This document shows, piece by piece, positions 10,518-20,760 of a stretch of DNA of 64,000 bases. The stretch comes from Vibrio sp. CDRSL-10 TSBA (lineage in GTDB: Bacteria > Pseudomonadota > Gammaproteobacteria > Enterobacterales > Vibrionaceae), in contig CP155566.1 in assembly GCA_039696685.1 (NCBI GenBank), positions 1,922,001 through 1,986,000 of the forward strand, in the 5' to 3' direction. Position numbers and translations under genes: made by a program. The stretch's first letter is position 1; every line of letters starts with the position of its first letter. The notes beneath the pieces are model-generated. The model was not told the DNA's origin, made no database searches, and saw nothing but the letters and a program-made list of their open reading frames with translations.

Positions 10518-10583
10518 ATCTGAACTGAGTACTCAATTTGGAACCAAGAACTAAATCTAAACCAAGTACTCAGTCTGAAAAAA

Positions 10584-10612
10584 TAATAAGCCTGCAAATA
10601 GCAGGCTTATTT
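10584..10612. terminator. Bidirectional terminator between xylE and xylR
   Basis: AATAAGCCTGC, AAATA loop, GCAGGCTTATT, with A-rich left and T-rich right flanks, so it can serve both convergent genes. Confidence 0.85.
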
Positions 10613-10635
10613 ATTGGCAGCGTTAGTGAACTGAA

Positions 10636-11830
10636 TTAATTATTTTCTTCACTTCCGTTCGAGCGATATTCTTTGGGCGTTTTACCAAACGCTTTCTTGA
10701 ATACCGAATACATATATTGCAATGATGGGTAGCCACATGCCTGAGCGATTTCTGCAATCGGCAATTCAGTGGAAATCAATAAATTTTTCGCTCGTTCTAA
10801 TTTTGCTTCATGAATTTCATTGTGGATGGAGTACCCGCGCTCCTGGCGAAAACGCGCTTCCAAATTGGAACGGGAGATACCGACATGATGCAGTACCTGC
10901 TCGACTTTGATCCCTTTACAGGCGTTATGACGGATAAAATGTAGCGCCTGAATCACGTAAGGATCGTTGAGAGCCTGAAAATCCGAACTCTCTCGTTCAA
11001 ACACCTTAGTTGGCGGGATCAACACCCGGGCAGGATTGATGGTCATCGCCTCGCCTTGCTCTTTCTTATCCAGCAAACGATGCAGCATCTTGGCGGCGGT
11101 ATAGCCCATCGATTTACACCCCTGGCCGACCGAGCTCAGAGATACTCGGGTGAGATAACGCGTCATCTCTTCGTTATCAATACCAACCACAGCGATACGG
11201 TCCGGCACCATTAGCCCCAGCGCATCGCAGGTTTGCAGTATGTGTCTGGCCCTCGCATCCGTTACCGCAATGATCCCAATCGGGTTGGGCAGACGTTGCA
11301 GCCAGTCGGCCAGTCGGTTCATATCATATTGCCAACTGAGCGGGTTAGTCTTATTGCCACGATAGACCGAATGAAAATAGTCATTTTGTGTCGCCAGTTT
11401 AATAAACGCACTTTCCCTTTCGGAAGCCCAACGCTCCCAGGATTCATGGGGAATACCGTAAAAGGCAAACTTTTCAATCCCCTTATCCCTGAGATGGTTA
11501 AACGCCATCTCCACCAGCGCATAGTTATCCGTCGCAACATAGGGAAACCTCCGGGTATTGCTGTTCATCTTTGTAAGAGCCACCAATACCGACCACCGGG
11601 ATCCCCGAATCCTTGAGCAGCGACTCGATGGCCGGATTATCAAAATCGGCAATCACACCGTCACCGCGCCAGGCACGGAAATGATCAATATTGGTGGTGA
11701 AATCTTCTTCAACAAAAATGTCCCAATGAGTTTGCGATGCGTGTAAATATTCGCCGATACCCTCCATAATTTGCCGGTCATAAACTTTATTGGCATTAAA
11801 TAGTAAAGAGATTCGATAATTTTTATCCAT
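10636..11830 (-). CDS. xylR: Xylose operon activator XylR (one-base frame break)
   Basis: AraC-type activator with an N-terminal LacI-like sugar-binding domain and a C-terminal helix-turn-helix pair, as in E. coli XylR. The start at 11830 gives MDKNYRISLLFNANKVYDRQ. The frame breaks at 11544-11548; deleting one base converts the interrupted reading into YPEVPYVATDNYALVEMAF. Downstream landmarks are VVGIDNEEMTRYLTRVSLSS and the HTH signature IAEIAQACGYPSLQYMYSVF. Corrected length 397 residues, against 392 in E. coli. Positioned between the symporter and xylB genes that it probably controls. Confidence 0.92.
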
Positions 11831-12025
11831 AGGCAGCAACCACTTGGTCAAAGAATTGGCGGAGTTTAACAATATCGTACAAAAAATAATGTGATCATTA
11901 AGGGAGTCGCTAAATATCTAAACGCAATTAATAAAAATCATAATTGAGACCGCACAGCAAATGAATAGACTGGTTGCAGTACCCTAAAAATAACAAACTG
12001 GCCTACGCCAAAGAGGACATAAATT

Positions 12026-13523
12026 ATGTATATCGGGATTGATCTGGGCACGTCAGGTGTCAAAGCCATTCTGCTTTCTGCCAGCGGAGAGATACTCGCC
12101 TCAGCAACCACAGCGATGACAGTCTCTCGTCCTAAGCCTTTATGGTCTGAACAAGACCCAAAACAGTGGTGGGATGCCACTCTCAATTCACTGTCAGAGC
12201 TGGGAAAACAACATAGTCTGCAGCAGGTCAAGGCGATTGGTCTGTCCGGACAGATGCACGGCGTGACTCTGCTCGACAGCGCAAACCAGGTATTACGTCC
12301 TGCCATCCTATGGAACGACGGACGCTGCGAACAGGAGTGCCTCGAACTGGAGCAACTCGTGCCGGAGAGCCGCGCTATTACCGGCAACCTGATGATGCCG
12401 GGATTTAGCGCACCCAAGCTGAAATGGCTCGCCAAACATGAGCCGGAGTGTTTTGCACGCGTCGCTAAAGTGTTGCTGCCCAAAGACTACCTGCGCTTCC
12501 TGCTCAGCGGCAACTTCGCTAGCGACATGTCCGATGCCGCCGGCACCATGTGGCTTGATGTTGGTATGCGAGACTGGAGTGATGAGCTGCTCTCAGCCTG
12601 TGGCCTGAGCCGCAAGCAAATGCCACAGCTGTTTGAAGGCAATCAAATCACCGGCACACTCAGCCCGGAGCTGGCAGAAAAACTGGCGATGCCCTGCGTA
12701 CCGATCGTCGCCGGAGGCGGTGATAACGCGGCCGGAGCGGCAGGCGTTGGGATCGTCAAGCCTGGTCAGGCGATGATCTCACTGGGCACATCCGGGGTTT
12801 ACTTTGCGGTCAGCCAGGGGTTTACCACCAACCCGACAGCCGCCCTGCACTCTTTTTGTCATGTACTGCCTGGCACCTGGCACACCATGTCGGTCATTCT
12901 CAGTGCTGCGTCCTGCCTTACTTGGGTAGCGAAGCTGACCGGATTTGATGACGTGCCAGCGATGATGCATGTACTGGAACAAGAAACGCCCGCAAACCGA
13001 TGTTATTTTTCTGCCTTATTTGTCCGGTGAGCGCACGCCGCACAACAATCCGAACGCCAAAGGGGTGTTTTTTGGTTTAACTCATGACGCCAGCCCGGCC
13101 CATCTGGCCCAGGCGGTTCTGGAAGGGGTTGGTTTCGCGCTGCAGGATGGACTGGACGCGCTGCACATCACCGGAGACGTACCCGAAGAAATTACCCTGA
13201 TTGGCGGCGGCGCGCGCAGCCCGTACTGGCGCCAGCTGCTGACCGATATATTCAACAAAGATCTGGTTTATCGCGAGGGTGGCGATGTCGGCCCGGCCCT
13301 GGGAGCGGCACGATTGGCGCAACTGGCCATCGAAGGCGATCGTGCCTCCATTGAGCAGATCTGCTCGCAGCCGCAGTTAGTAGAAACTCACACTCCGCAG
13401 TCAGCGGCCCACCAGACGCTGGCGGAAAAACGCAAAACCTTTATCCTCCTCTATCAGCAACTGAAACCGTTGTTCCATGCTGATTTCCCTGCTAGCCAGA
13501 CTGATTTTCCTGCAAATAAATAG
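12026..13523 (+). CDS. xylB: Xylulokinase XylB (one-base frame break)
   Basis: FGGY-family kinase that phosphorylates D-xylulose at O5. It starts MYIGIDLGTSGVKAIL (phosphate-binding region 1), with GQMHGVTLLD, the catalytic-domain PAILWNDGRC and GGGDNAAGAAGVG in sequence. The frame breaks at 12983-12987 (GAAAC); one A fewer gives LEQERPQTDVIFLPYLSGER, the FGGY signature region, and the C-terminal GGGARSPYWRQLLTDIF. Corrected length 498 residues, slightly longer than the 484 of E. coli. Divergent from xylR. Confidence 0.93.
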
Positions 13524-13747
13524 CCTGACCATGCCCGCCGCCGTTTGACGTGCGGGCAACCTCAACGCTGACAACAGACACCAATTATCCCAAGGATTGG
13601 TCTACAAACGTGGGCTTAGTATTCCAGCCGGGTACAAGGCCACGCTCAACTGCACACCACAAAATTCTGAATCCGAGGCAATAAAATAGTGTCTATACGC
13701 TAGAAATTACGCTAACTTGAAGGTACCACGTCGCTTGGAGAAGAGTT

Positions 13748-14081
13748 ATGGCTGATATCATCGATCATTCGCTTAGTGAAATTCGTCGTGAACTAAAAGA
13801 ACGGTTAACCACTACATTATCCACCCGTCCTATCGCTCGTGAAGCGTGTTACCCGCGCTTACTCACCATGCTCACCTATTATCTGGTCTATGAAGAAGGA
13901 GAAATCAGCTACCCTCACTTTCTGTCTCAGCTCAGCCTGGCAGAAAACCAATGGCGCTGCTTTATTATCTTTGGATCGTCCCTCAGTCAGCAGGAAACTG
14001 AGGGCAATTATCGACACCTCTCACCGTCACCAGCAAGAGTTAGACCCGATTTTAAACACCCTGGGGATGTATTTACCTTAA
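13748..14081 (+). CDS. Small conserved hypothetical protein (one-base frame break)
   Basis: A helical, charged protein of 110 residues after correction. The start MADIIDHSLSEIRRELKERL follows a GGAGAAG ribosome binding site. At 13994-13998 (GAAAC) the frame is broken; removing one A gives SQQELRAIIDTSHRHQQELD and a natural end at 14081 (LGMYLP). The uncorrected reading runs on with a proline/arginine-rich tail that looks non-coding. No domain is recognised. It stands alone between xylB and a repeat-rich stretch. Confidence 0.6.
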
Positions 14082-14380
14082 CTCGCTGTTTTGTAATTCA
14101 AGTAAAATCCGGGGCGCAACGCTGATGTTGCGCCTTATAAAACCGACACTTATCCACAGCAAACGCCACAAGTTGCCAACAGCTACGCACAACATCATTT
14201 TAATGCTTGCATTCACTATAGGTTTGGGTGTATGTATATGAATATTCGATGACATGTTAAACCCGATTTGGTTTGACACACTACTGTCATACAGGCTGGT
14301 TAAGGTAAACCAGAGTTATGAAGAAAACATCGAAACTTGTAAGAATAGTGCTGCGAAAAAGCAGGCATCTTCGGTTATGT

Positions 14381-14455
14381 CAGATTCGGTTAAATCAGAC
14401 TCAGTTGTATCAGACTTACTCATAGCAGACTGAGTCACAACAGACTGAGTTATAG
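14381..14455. repeat. Five tandem 15-base units
   Basis: Units begin CAGA at 14381, 14396, 14411, 14426 and 14441 and share the pattern CAGACT-A/G-GTTATAG with substitutions. A minus-strand reading would encode pentapeptide repeats (TESDL, TESDI and similar), but no good start or coding signal supports it. The 467-base gap from 14082 to 14549 holds nothing else obvious. Confidence 0.8.
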
Positions 14456-14549
14456 CAGAATAATAGTCATAACGTCTTAAGTGCTGAAGCGTAGCAAAGT
14501 AAACCTGAAAATAAGCCCACAAAGGGCGTTACTTATAAAGGAGATTACT

Positions 14550-14633
14550 ATGAAAAAAATGAGAAAAGCTCAACTGCATCGTGTTCGTATTCAATATTGG
14601 AAAGATACGAAACAAGCAGAGAAAAAATCATAG
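14550..14633 (+). CDS. Possible 27-residue basic small protein
   Basis: A strong ribosome binding site AAGGAG at 14538-14543 lies just before an ATG at 14550. The peptide starts MKKMRKAQLHRVRIQYWKDT and is very basic. A GAAAC at 14608-14612 falls near its end; if that is also an inserted base, the protein would end IL-AQKY after a longer tail. No family is recognised. Support is the ribosome site and codon-like start only. Confidence 0.4.
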   Translation: MKKMRKAQLHRVRIQYWKDTKQAEKKS

Positions 14634-14869
14634 TTATACGACCGCCATCTTGGCACAGAAATATTAGTCAGAAACCTATTAGTGACAAGCCAATGCGTTA
14701 ACAACTAATCAGGAATGCACTAAGTAGTTACGGATCAGGTGGTCACGGACTACATCATTAACACCAACAGCCTCAGAATAACAGTCAGAGGCAAAACCAA
14801 TAGAAACTGGCAATCCCGGGAGGTAAACATCCTACCCGCCTCCTTAATATTGCCAGTTCAAAAATACCC

Positions 14870-14917
14870 TTGTTAACAAATCACCTTGTTAACGAAGCAC
14901 CCTGTTAACAAATCACC
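14870..14917. repeat. Three tandem 16-base units containing GTTAAC
   Basis: TTGTTAACAAATCACC, TTGTTAACGAAGCACC and CTGTTAACAAATCACC follow one another without gaps. Each carries the palindrome GTTAAC. They could bind a protein or be simple slippage products. Confidence 0.85.
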
Positions 14918-14990
14918 CGGACAGCTCAACCACAATTTGTAGATCGCAGGTATGATCCATAAACGTGGCCTCTCATGTCTTTAGCAGTTA

Positions 14991-15032
14991 AAAGCAAAGC
15001 TCTGACCCGATAAAGCAAAGTTCAGACCCGAT
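14991..15032. repeat. Two tandem 21-base units
   Basis: AAAGCAAAGCTCTGACCCGAT and AAAGCAAAGTTCAGACCCGAT, shown here only as 21-base units beginning AAAGCAAAG and ending GACCCGAT, lie head to tail at 14991-15011 and 15012-15032 with two differences. The reverse complement resembles GGGTCAGAGCTTTG-type repeats, but no associated transposase is present. Confidence 0.8.
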
Positions 15033-15255
15033 TGGCCGACATTTTACCTAAAGCACCTTCATTTTGACCCGGATCAAACTATTTCCACCCTTCATTCCGT
15101 TTAGTTAATTATCCACCCGCTATTACAAAGATTCGATCTAAGAAAATCCGACTGGCGGCAAGAGCTCTTTTCCTGCTTAGCTATACTTAAACTGTAGTTG
15201 GGGCATCCTTGCTGTATACGGCTGCGTAAATTCATACGTTTCAATTGAGCTTACT

Positions 15256-15550
15256 ATGTACACTAAACATCGTTCTTACACTTTGGCTGGAAAGGAACAC
15301 TACCATGCACTGGTCATGGTGGATCCGACAGGTTATTTACACATCGATATCATGGAGGAAAGCGACGAAACTTGACGGTGAGTTTGAAAGCCTGAGTTTC
15401 AAAACTCAGGACCGGAAAACTGAGCTGACTTGTCAAGACGCCGAGCACGACTGGCGTATTGCTCTGCAGGGTCAGGATGCACGAGAACTCGTGACTCTGA
15501 TTGAAGAAGCGAAAGAAGAGTATGAAACACTGATGCGTGATCTGTGTTAA
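15256..15550 (+). CDS. Small conserved hypothetical protein (one-base frame break)
   Basis: Reading from the ATG at 15256 gives MYTKHRSYTLAGKEHYHALV and HIDIMEESDE, then stops; removing one A at 15367-15371 (GAAAC) continues into ELDGEFESLSFKTQDRKTEL and the acidic end EEAKEEYETLMRDLC, for 97 residues. The uncorrected alternative would need an unrelated N-terminus with repeated tryptophans that looks non-coding. A rho-independent terminator follows. No domain recognised; likely a soluble regulatory or stress-related Vibrio protein, which is inference. Confidence 0.65.
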
Positions 15551-15605
15551 TTGTGGTAATGACCACCAGGCCGACAGTTATTTTTAATCACCCCTCTAAA
15601 CTCTG

Positions 15606-15640
15606 AACCGGAAAACCTGTAACGTTTTCCGGTTCTTTTA
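15606..15640 (+). terminator. Rho-independent terminator
   Basis: An 11-base-pair stem AACCGGAAAAC / GTTTTCCGGTT with a seven-base loop, followed by CTTTT, 56 bases after the stop of the small gene at 15256. Confidence 0.88.
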
Positions 15641-15721
15641 TTATGCCTTATGTTATTTGAGCTCAATTAAACAACAACATGAATTTCCTTCATGTTGTAT
15701 ATGAAAAAATATGGATTAACA

Positions 15722-15737
15722 GGACGTCTAGCCATCC
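15722..15737. promoter_or_regulatory. Candidate MetJ operator upstream of the MetE-like gene
   Basis: GGACGTCT followed directly by AGCCATCC resembles two tandem met boxes (consensus AGACGTCT), with seven and five matches of eight. It lies 49 bases before the MetE-like start. MetJ repression with S-adenosylmethionine is the known role of such boxes. Confidence 0.5.
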
Positions 15738-15785
15738 ATTACTCTAGCCTTAACAACGCAGAATAAATAACAAGAGGTATCTGTC

Positions 15786-16914
15786 ATGGCTAATCGCCCT
15801 CCTTTCCGTACTGACTCCGTAGGCAGCTTTCTTCGTCCAGCTTATCTTCATCAAGCTCGCCGCGAATTTGCAGAGGGAACCATCAACCGTGCTCAGTTAA
15901 CCGAAGTCGAAGATAAAGCGATTCTTGAGCTGATCGACCAACAAAAAGCAGTCGGCATCAAAGCCATCACTGATGGCGAGTTCCGCCGCGGCTTCTGGCA
16001 TATCGACTTTCTGGAAAATCTGACCGGTATCGAAGGTTACACGGCTGAGAGCTACAACCAGAAATTCCACGGTAAAGCAGCGCCGGCTTACAACATCCGC
16101 GCAACCGGAAAAATTGCATTCAATCCAGAGCACCCATTCCTGGACCACTTTGAATTTCTGCTTAACGCAGTGGGCACCGACAGTGAATTTGTGGCTAAAG
16201 CGACGATTCCCAGCCCAACCATGATTCTGCGTCAGGAAGTTCTGGCTAATGATGGTTCTTCAAAAATTCATCAGCTTTATCCGCAAATTGAAGAGTTCTA
16301 CCAGGATCTGGCGCAGACTTACCGTGACGCAATTGCCGCATTCTATGCACGTGGCTGTCGCTACCTGCAATTTGATGATACCAACTGGGCGTTCCTGATC
16401 GATTCAAGCAAGCGTGAAAGCCTGATCGAAAAAGGCATCAACCCGGATGAGATTGCAAACGTATGTACGCAAATCATCAACGAGTCACTGCGTGACAAGC
16501 CTGAAGACCTGATCGTGACCACTCACATCTGTCGCGGTAACCACGCTTCTTCATGGCTGTTCTCAGGCGGCTACGAACCAGTAGCTGAAGCCCTGTTTGC
16601 AACTCAATACGATGGCTTCTTCCTTGAGTACGACTCAGAGCGTTTCTGGTGATTTCGCGCCGCTGCGTCACTGGTCAAACAACGGCAGTCAAATTGTACT
16701 GGGTCTGATCACCTCTAAGTTCCCGGAACTGGAAGATGCAGAGCAAGTGAAAGCGCGCATCCAGGAAGCCACTCAGTATGTACCGCTGGAAAATCTGTGC
16801 ATCAGCCCGCAATGTGGCTTTGCATCGACTGAAGAGGGTAACAAACTAACTATCGAACAGCAGTGGGATAAAATCCGCTTCCTGACTGAAATCGAGAAAC
16901 AAATCTGGTCTTAA
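15786..16914 (+). CDS. MetE C-terminal-domain-like methyltransferase (one-base frame break)
   Basis: Single-domain relative of cobalamin-independent methionine synthase, of the YxjG/YxjH type. Landmarks are DSVGSFLRP at the N-terminus, ITDGEFRRGFWHIDF, the zinc-site CRGNH segment (THICRGNHASSW), YLQFDDTNW and LCISPQCGFAS. The frame breaks at 16642-16646 (GTTTC), and one T fewer gives LEYDSERSGDFAPLRHW. Corrected length 375 residues. Such proteins transfer methyl groups to homocysteine from an uncertain donor. A GAGG ribosome site precedes the ATG and a terminator follows. Confidence 0.88.
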
Positions 16915-16959
16915 TGATTCAGTGCAGATGGTGACAGCATCATAGTCACGGAAAAGACA

Positions 16960-16986
16960 AAGGGCGCCGCAGCGCCCTTTTTGCTT
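16960..16986 (+). terminator. Rho-independent terminator of the MetE-like gene
   Basis: Stem AAGGGCGC, loop CGCA, GCGCCCTT, then TTTGCTTTTTT. Confidence 0.88.
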
Positions 16987-17032
16987 TTTTATATGTTGTA
17001 TTTTGTGTTTTGGATAGCGCTCGCCGCACCAA

Positions 17033-17893
17033 CTAAGCTCTCATGCTACTGAGACGGTACAGTACCAGCGAACCAAGCAGCATCGCACAGCCGATAATTT
17101 TATTGAGCGGCATCGACTCATCGTAAATCCAGACACTCAATATCATGGTCCAGACCGGTTCAAGCAGCATCAGCAGTGCCGCATTGGTCGGATTGGCGTG
17201 TTTTTGCCCCAGGGTCTGCATCAGATAACGCAAACTGGTTGCCAGCAATACACTGAGCGCGAACCACTGCCAGGTGATGATGCTGACATTTTCCGGCCAG
17301 GTTTCCACACTGTAAGAGAGCACCAAACCCAGACATCCGGTTGCGAACAGCTGCAGCGTGGTGAGCAACATCGGTGAAAAACGCGCCGAATACTGACTGT
17401 TAAAGTTGAAATGCACAGCCAGCCCCACCGCCGAAACCAGGAACCACATCTGATTGGCGGCAATATTCCATTCTCCGTTCCAGGCCAGTAAAAACAATCC
17501 GATTACGGCGATCGGTAAAGACAGCCAGAACGGACGACCCGGACGACGTTTAAACAGTGCCCAGGCAACCAAGGGCACAAACAGCATCGACAGACTCATA
17601 ATAAACGCCCCCTCACCCAGCGTGTCACTGATTGAGATGGCGTAGATCCAACAGAAAATAGAGCCGCCAAGAAAGACGCCGACGCCCATCGAGCGCAAAA
17701 TTTCGCCACGCGGCGCTTTGCGTAGCGCAGGCAAACAGAATGGCAATAACAGCAGCGAAGCGGTAACGAAACGCAGACCGATAAAGCCTATCGGCGGCAG
17801 CCCTTCAATGGCTTGTTTGGAAAAGACCCAGCCGGCACCAGCCAGCAAGGTTGTGATAATCAGAATGAATTCAGCACGCAGGTTAGCAAACAT
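17033..17893 (-). CDS. EamA/DMT-family transporter
   Basis: A 286-residue inner-membrane protein with ten hydrophobic segments in two EamA repeats. The first repeat contains GAGWVFSKQAIEGLPPIGFIGLRFV and the second ends with the typical EPVWTMILSVWIYDESMPLNKIIGCAMLLGSLVLY pattern, each quoted here in shortened landmarks. Substrates of DMT exporters are usually amino acids or other metabolites; nothing in context specifies one. Divergent from the SdaC-type gene. Confidence 0.88.
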   Translation of the reverse strand: MFANLRAEFILIITTLLAGAGWVFSKQAIEGLPPIGFIGLRFVTASLLLLPFCLPALRKAPRGEILRSMGVGVFLGGSIFCWIYAISISDTLGEGAFIMSLSMLFVPLVAWALFKRRPGRPFWLSLPIAVIGLFLLAWNGEWNIAANQMWFLVSAVGLAVHFNFNSQYSARFSPMLLTTLQLFATGCLGLVLSYSVETWPENVSIITWQWFALSVLLATSLRYLMQTLGQKHANPTNAALLMLLEPVWTMILSVWIYDESMPLNKIIGCAMLLGSLVLYRLSSMRA

Positions 17894-18253
17894 GATCAGT
17901 TGTTATTATTGTTAAACAGGCAGATGTTAATTGTGAGGCATATCCATAGACAACTCCACTACAAAGCGCTTTTATTTCTGTAGGTTAGCCAACGCAGCTC
18001 ATGCCAGACACCAAAAGGCAGGCAACACTTTGTTAACACAACTGAACACTAGAAAATAGATATTTTTTAGTGTTTTATTCCACATTTAAGATTAAAACAC
18101 AGAACAATAACCTGTAATTTTGCAAAATACCTAGTCTCATTCATCAGAGAGTAACAAATCTGTCAGTCAATTTGACCAGCATCACAATGTGATCATATCT
18201 GCCAATGGTAGTAGGATTTGCAATATTATAATTCACACCATGGCATTATTTCA
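17894..18253. promoter_or_regulatory. Divergent promoter region with symmetrical inverted repeat
   Basis: These 360 bases separate the EamA gene from the SdaC-type permease. At 18045-18074 lies AACACTA-G-AAAATA-GA-TATTTT-T-TAGTGTT, a near-perfect 30-base dyad that could be an operator. TCACAATGTGA occurs at about 18182-18192. No gene is seen. Confidence 0.5.
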
Positions 18254-19511
18254 GTGAAAGAAACTCAAGACGCCGTCGATTTTGGAGTATCCACTACTCA
18301 AACCGGCTGGAACAAACACGATACACATTGGTTACTCAGCTTATTTGGCACTGCCGTTGGTGCCGGTATTTTATTCTTGCCGATCAACATTGGCCTCGGC
18401 GGTTTTTGGCCACTGGTGCTGATGGCACTGCTCGCCTTCCCGATGACTTACCTTGCCCATCGCGGTCTGGCACGCTTCGTATTGTCTTCGAAACAATCTG
18501 ATGCAGACTTTACCGATGTGGTTGAAGAGCATTTCGGTGCCCGCGGCGGACGCCTGATCTCGCTGCTCTACTTTTTGTCGATCTTCCCGATCCTGCTTAT
18601 TTACGGCGTTGGGATCACCAACACGGTCGACAGTTTTCTGGTCAATCAGGCCCAGATGGTATCGCCTCCGCGTGCATTACTGTCCGGCGTTTTGGTATTT
18701 AGCCTGATTGCCATCATGCTGGGCGGTGAAAAAATCATGTTGCGCGCCTTTGCCGTGATGGTCTATCCGCTGGCAGCGATTCTGGCGGCATTGTCGCTGT
18801 ATTTGATCCCTTACTGGAGCATGCCATCACTGGCCATCCCGGCGGCGGGAGATTTCCTGCAAACCGTATGGCTGGCGATTCCTGTCGTGGTGTTTTCGTT
18901 CAGTCACGCCGCGGCGATTTCAAGCTTTGCCAATATTCAGCGCCGTCACTATCGCAAGCAAGCTGTGGTGAAATCTGAGCAAATCCTTAAGCGCACCAGC
19001 GTCATGCTGATTGCGTTTGTACTGATGTTCGTGTTTCTCCTGCGTTCTCGCGCTGTCGCCACAACAACTGCTGGAAGCAAAAGCGCAAAATGTGTCGGTA
19101 TTGTCTTACCTCGCCAACGCCACCAATAACCCGTTTATCGCCACGCTCGGCCCCTTGGTTGCCTTTGTTGCGATTACATCATCATTCCTGGGCCATTTCC
19201 TGGGTGCGCGTGAGAGCCTGAATGGGTTGCTGACCAAGTACACCAAACTGCCGGTTGCGCTGGCAGATAAGCTCGGCATCGCATTGATGTTTATCGCTAT
19301 CTGGTTTGCTGCGGTGATGAACCCGAGCATTCTCGGCATGATGGAAGCTCTGTCCGGGCCGGTAATCGCCATGATCCTGTTTATTATGCCGATGATTGCT
19401 GTCTTCAAAATCGAGGCACTGAAAGGCTATCGTAAACACATGGGAACATACTTTGTACTGCTAGTCGGCGTACTGGCCGTCTCAGCCCTGCTGTTCAGCT
19501 TGTTAGGATAA
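18254..19511 (+). CDS. SdaC-type serine/threonine permease (one-base frame break)
   Basis: Proton-coupled hydroxy-amino-acid permease of the STP/HAAAP family with about eleven helices. Landmarks are [45 protein letters not shown] and [15 protein letters not shown]. The frame breaks at 19033-19037 (GTTTC); removing one T gives [20 protein letters not shown], matching E. coli SdaC (FVFSCVLSL). Corrected length 418. The start is uncertain: a GTG at 18254 gives the family's usual N-terminal length, a TTG at 18218 is also in frame, and neither has a clear ribosome site. A terminator follows. Confidence 0.87.
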
Positions 19512-19532
19512 CCGTCCGGTTATCCTTCATTA

Positions 19533-19560
19533 ACGGCCCGCTATGCGGGCCGTTTTCTTT
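19533..19560 (+). terminator. Rho-independent terminator of the permease gene
   Basis: Stem ACGGCCCGC, loop TAT, GCGGGCCGT, then TTTCTTTT, 21 bases after the stop codon. Confidence 0.92.
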
Positions 19561-19802
19561 TGTACATGTTTCGTTATACATAGCGCTAACTCGTAAGCGG
19601 CTAACTTTCCCTCAATATTGAAATCAGCGAGAAACGTTAAAAGCAACGAGCGGTCAATTATGCGGGCTATGCGGCGGTTACCCGGCAGACTCTGTCGTAC
19701 ACTGATGATAACAATAGAGTTGTTGGCAAAGTTCGCGACGAATCCTTCAACATGTTTGAGCAACCCAATTAAATGTGTTTCATCAATCCAAAGGAACAAT
19801 GC

Positions 19803-20760
19803 ATGCTGCGCGCCTGGTTTTGGTTACTGATTATTCCTTTGCTGACGGCATGTGGTCAGCAGGACGCATCTCAAGCTCTCGGCACACTTGAGCGTGACAG
19901 GGTCACTCTTTCCGCCACCAGTAATGAGATTATCCGCCAGTTGCCGGTAGCAGAAGGCAATCAGGTGAGTGTTGGCGACGTATTGGTCGAGCTTGATGCC
20001 ACAGAGCAAAAGGCCGTGCTGGCCCAGTCGCTGGCTCAACAGGCACAAGCGCAGGCAGCGCTGGCGAAACTGACCCACGGAGAAAGAATCGAAGACATCG
20101 CAGTGGCCAAAGCGCAACTCGACAGTGCCAGAGCGCAACTGACCGAGGCGCAGCAAACGTATCGCCGTGTGGCCGAGCTGGTCAGCAAAAGTCTGCTCAG
20201 CCAGTCCGAGCTCGACCGGGTCAAAGCCAGCCGTGACACCGCACTGGCTGAGTTAGCCTCCGCTACTGAGCAATTGACTAAACTGACGGCCGGCGCACGA
20301 ATTGAAGATATCGATCAGGCGCGGGCACAGCTGGCGGCCGCACAGGCACAAGTCGCGCTACAGCAACAAAAACTGGCTCAGCTCACCGTCACAGCAACCC
20401 GCGATGGCATCCTTGACAGTCTGCCCTATCATCTTGGTGAACGTGTACCAAGCGGCGCTGTGGTTGCAGTTTCTGCAATCAAAGGGAGCGCCCTATGCCC
20501 GTGTTTACGTACCGGATCGGGTACGCACACGCTTTACTCCCGGCCGCAGTGTGACGGTCCATGTTGACGGCACACAAAGCAGCTATCAGGGCACGGTGCG
20601 CTGGGTGGCGACTGAGCCCTCTTTTACGCCATATTACGCTCTGACCGAAAATGAACGTGCCCGGCTGATGTATCTGGCCGAGATCGATTTACCTGCCGAC
20701 GCGCACAACCTGCCATCCGGTGTGCCGGCCCAGGTTGATTTTCCGCAGGAGGCGCCATGA
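19803..20760 (+). CDS. HlyD/membrane-fusion lipoprotein of an ABC exporter (one-base frame break)
   Basis: Periplasmic adaptor of a YbhG/YhiI type. It starts MLRAWFWLLIIPLLTACGQQ with a lipobox cysteine, then a biotinyl-lipoyl segment (VAEGNQVSVGDVLVELDATE), a long alanine/glutamine-rich coiled coil up to about residue 190, and a beta-barrel domain. The frame breaks at 20469-20473 (GTTTC); one T fewer gives SGAVVAVLQSKGAPYARVYV. Corrected length 318. AAGGA precedes the ATG and the stop overlaps the ATPase start as ATGA. Efflux substrate unknown. Confidence 0.88.

Larger units (their letters stand above)
14634..15255. other. Gene-free, repeat-rich stretch
   Basis: No open reading frame with a plausible start was found in these 622 bases. 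They hold three 16-base repeats at 14870 and two 21-base repeats at 14991. Composition is more AT-rich than the neighbouring xyl genes. Confidence 0.6.

Noticed and set aside
14316..14522. Minus-strand 68-codon reading through the 15-base repeats
   Set aside because: Pentapeptide repeats come from DNA repeats; there is no convincing ribosome site or relative.
18241..18270. GAAAC near the SdaC-type start as a further artefact that would explain its unclear start
   Set aside because: Removing a base puts the N-terminus into a frame with an upstream stop and no start codon, so it makes the gene worse.
19530..19799. Minus-strand 89-codon reading between the permease and HlyD genes
   Set aside because: It overlaps the permease terminator and the HlyD promoter region and has no recognisable domain.
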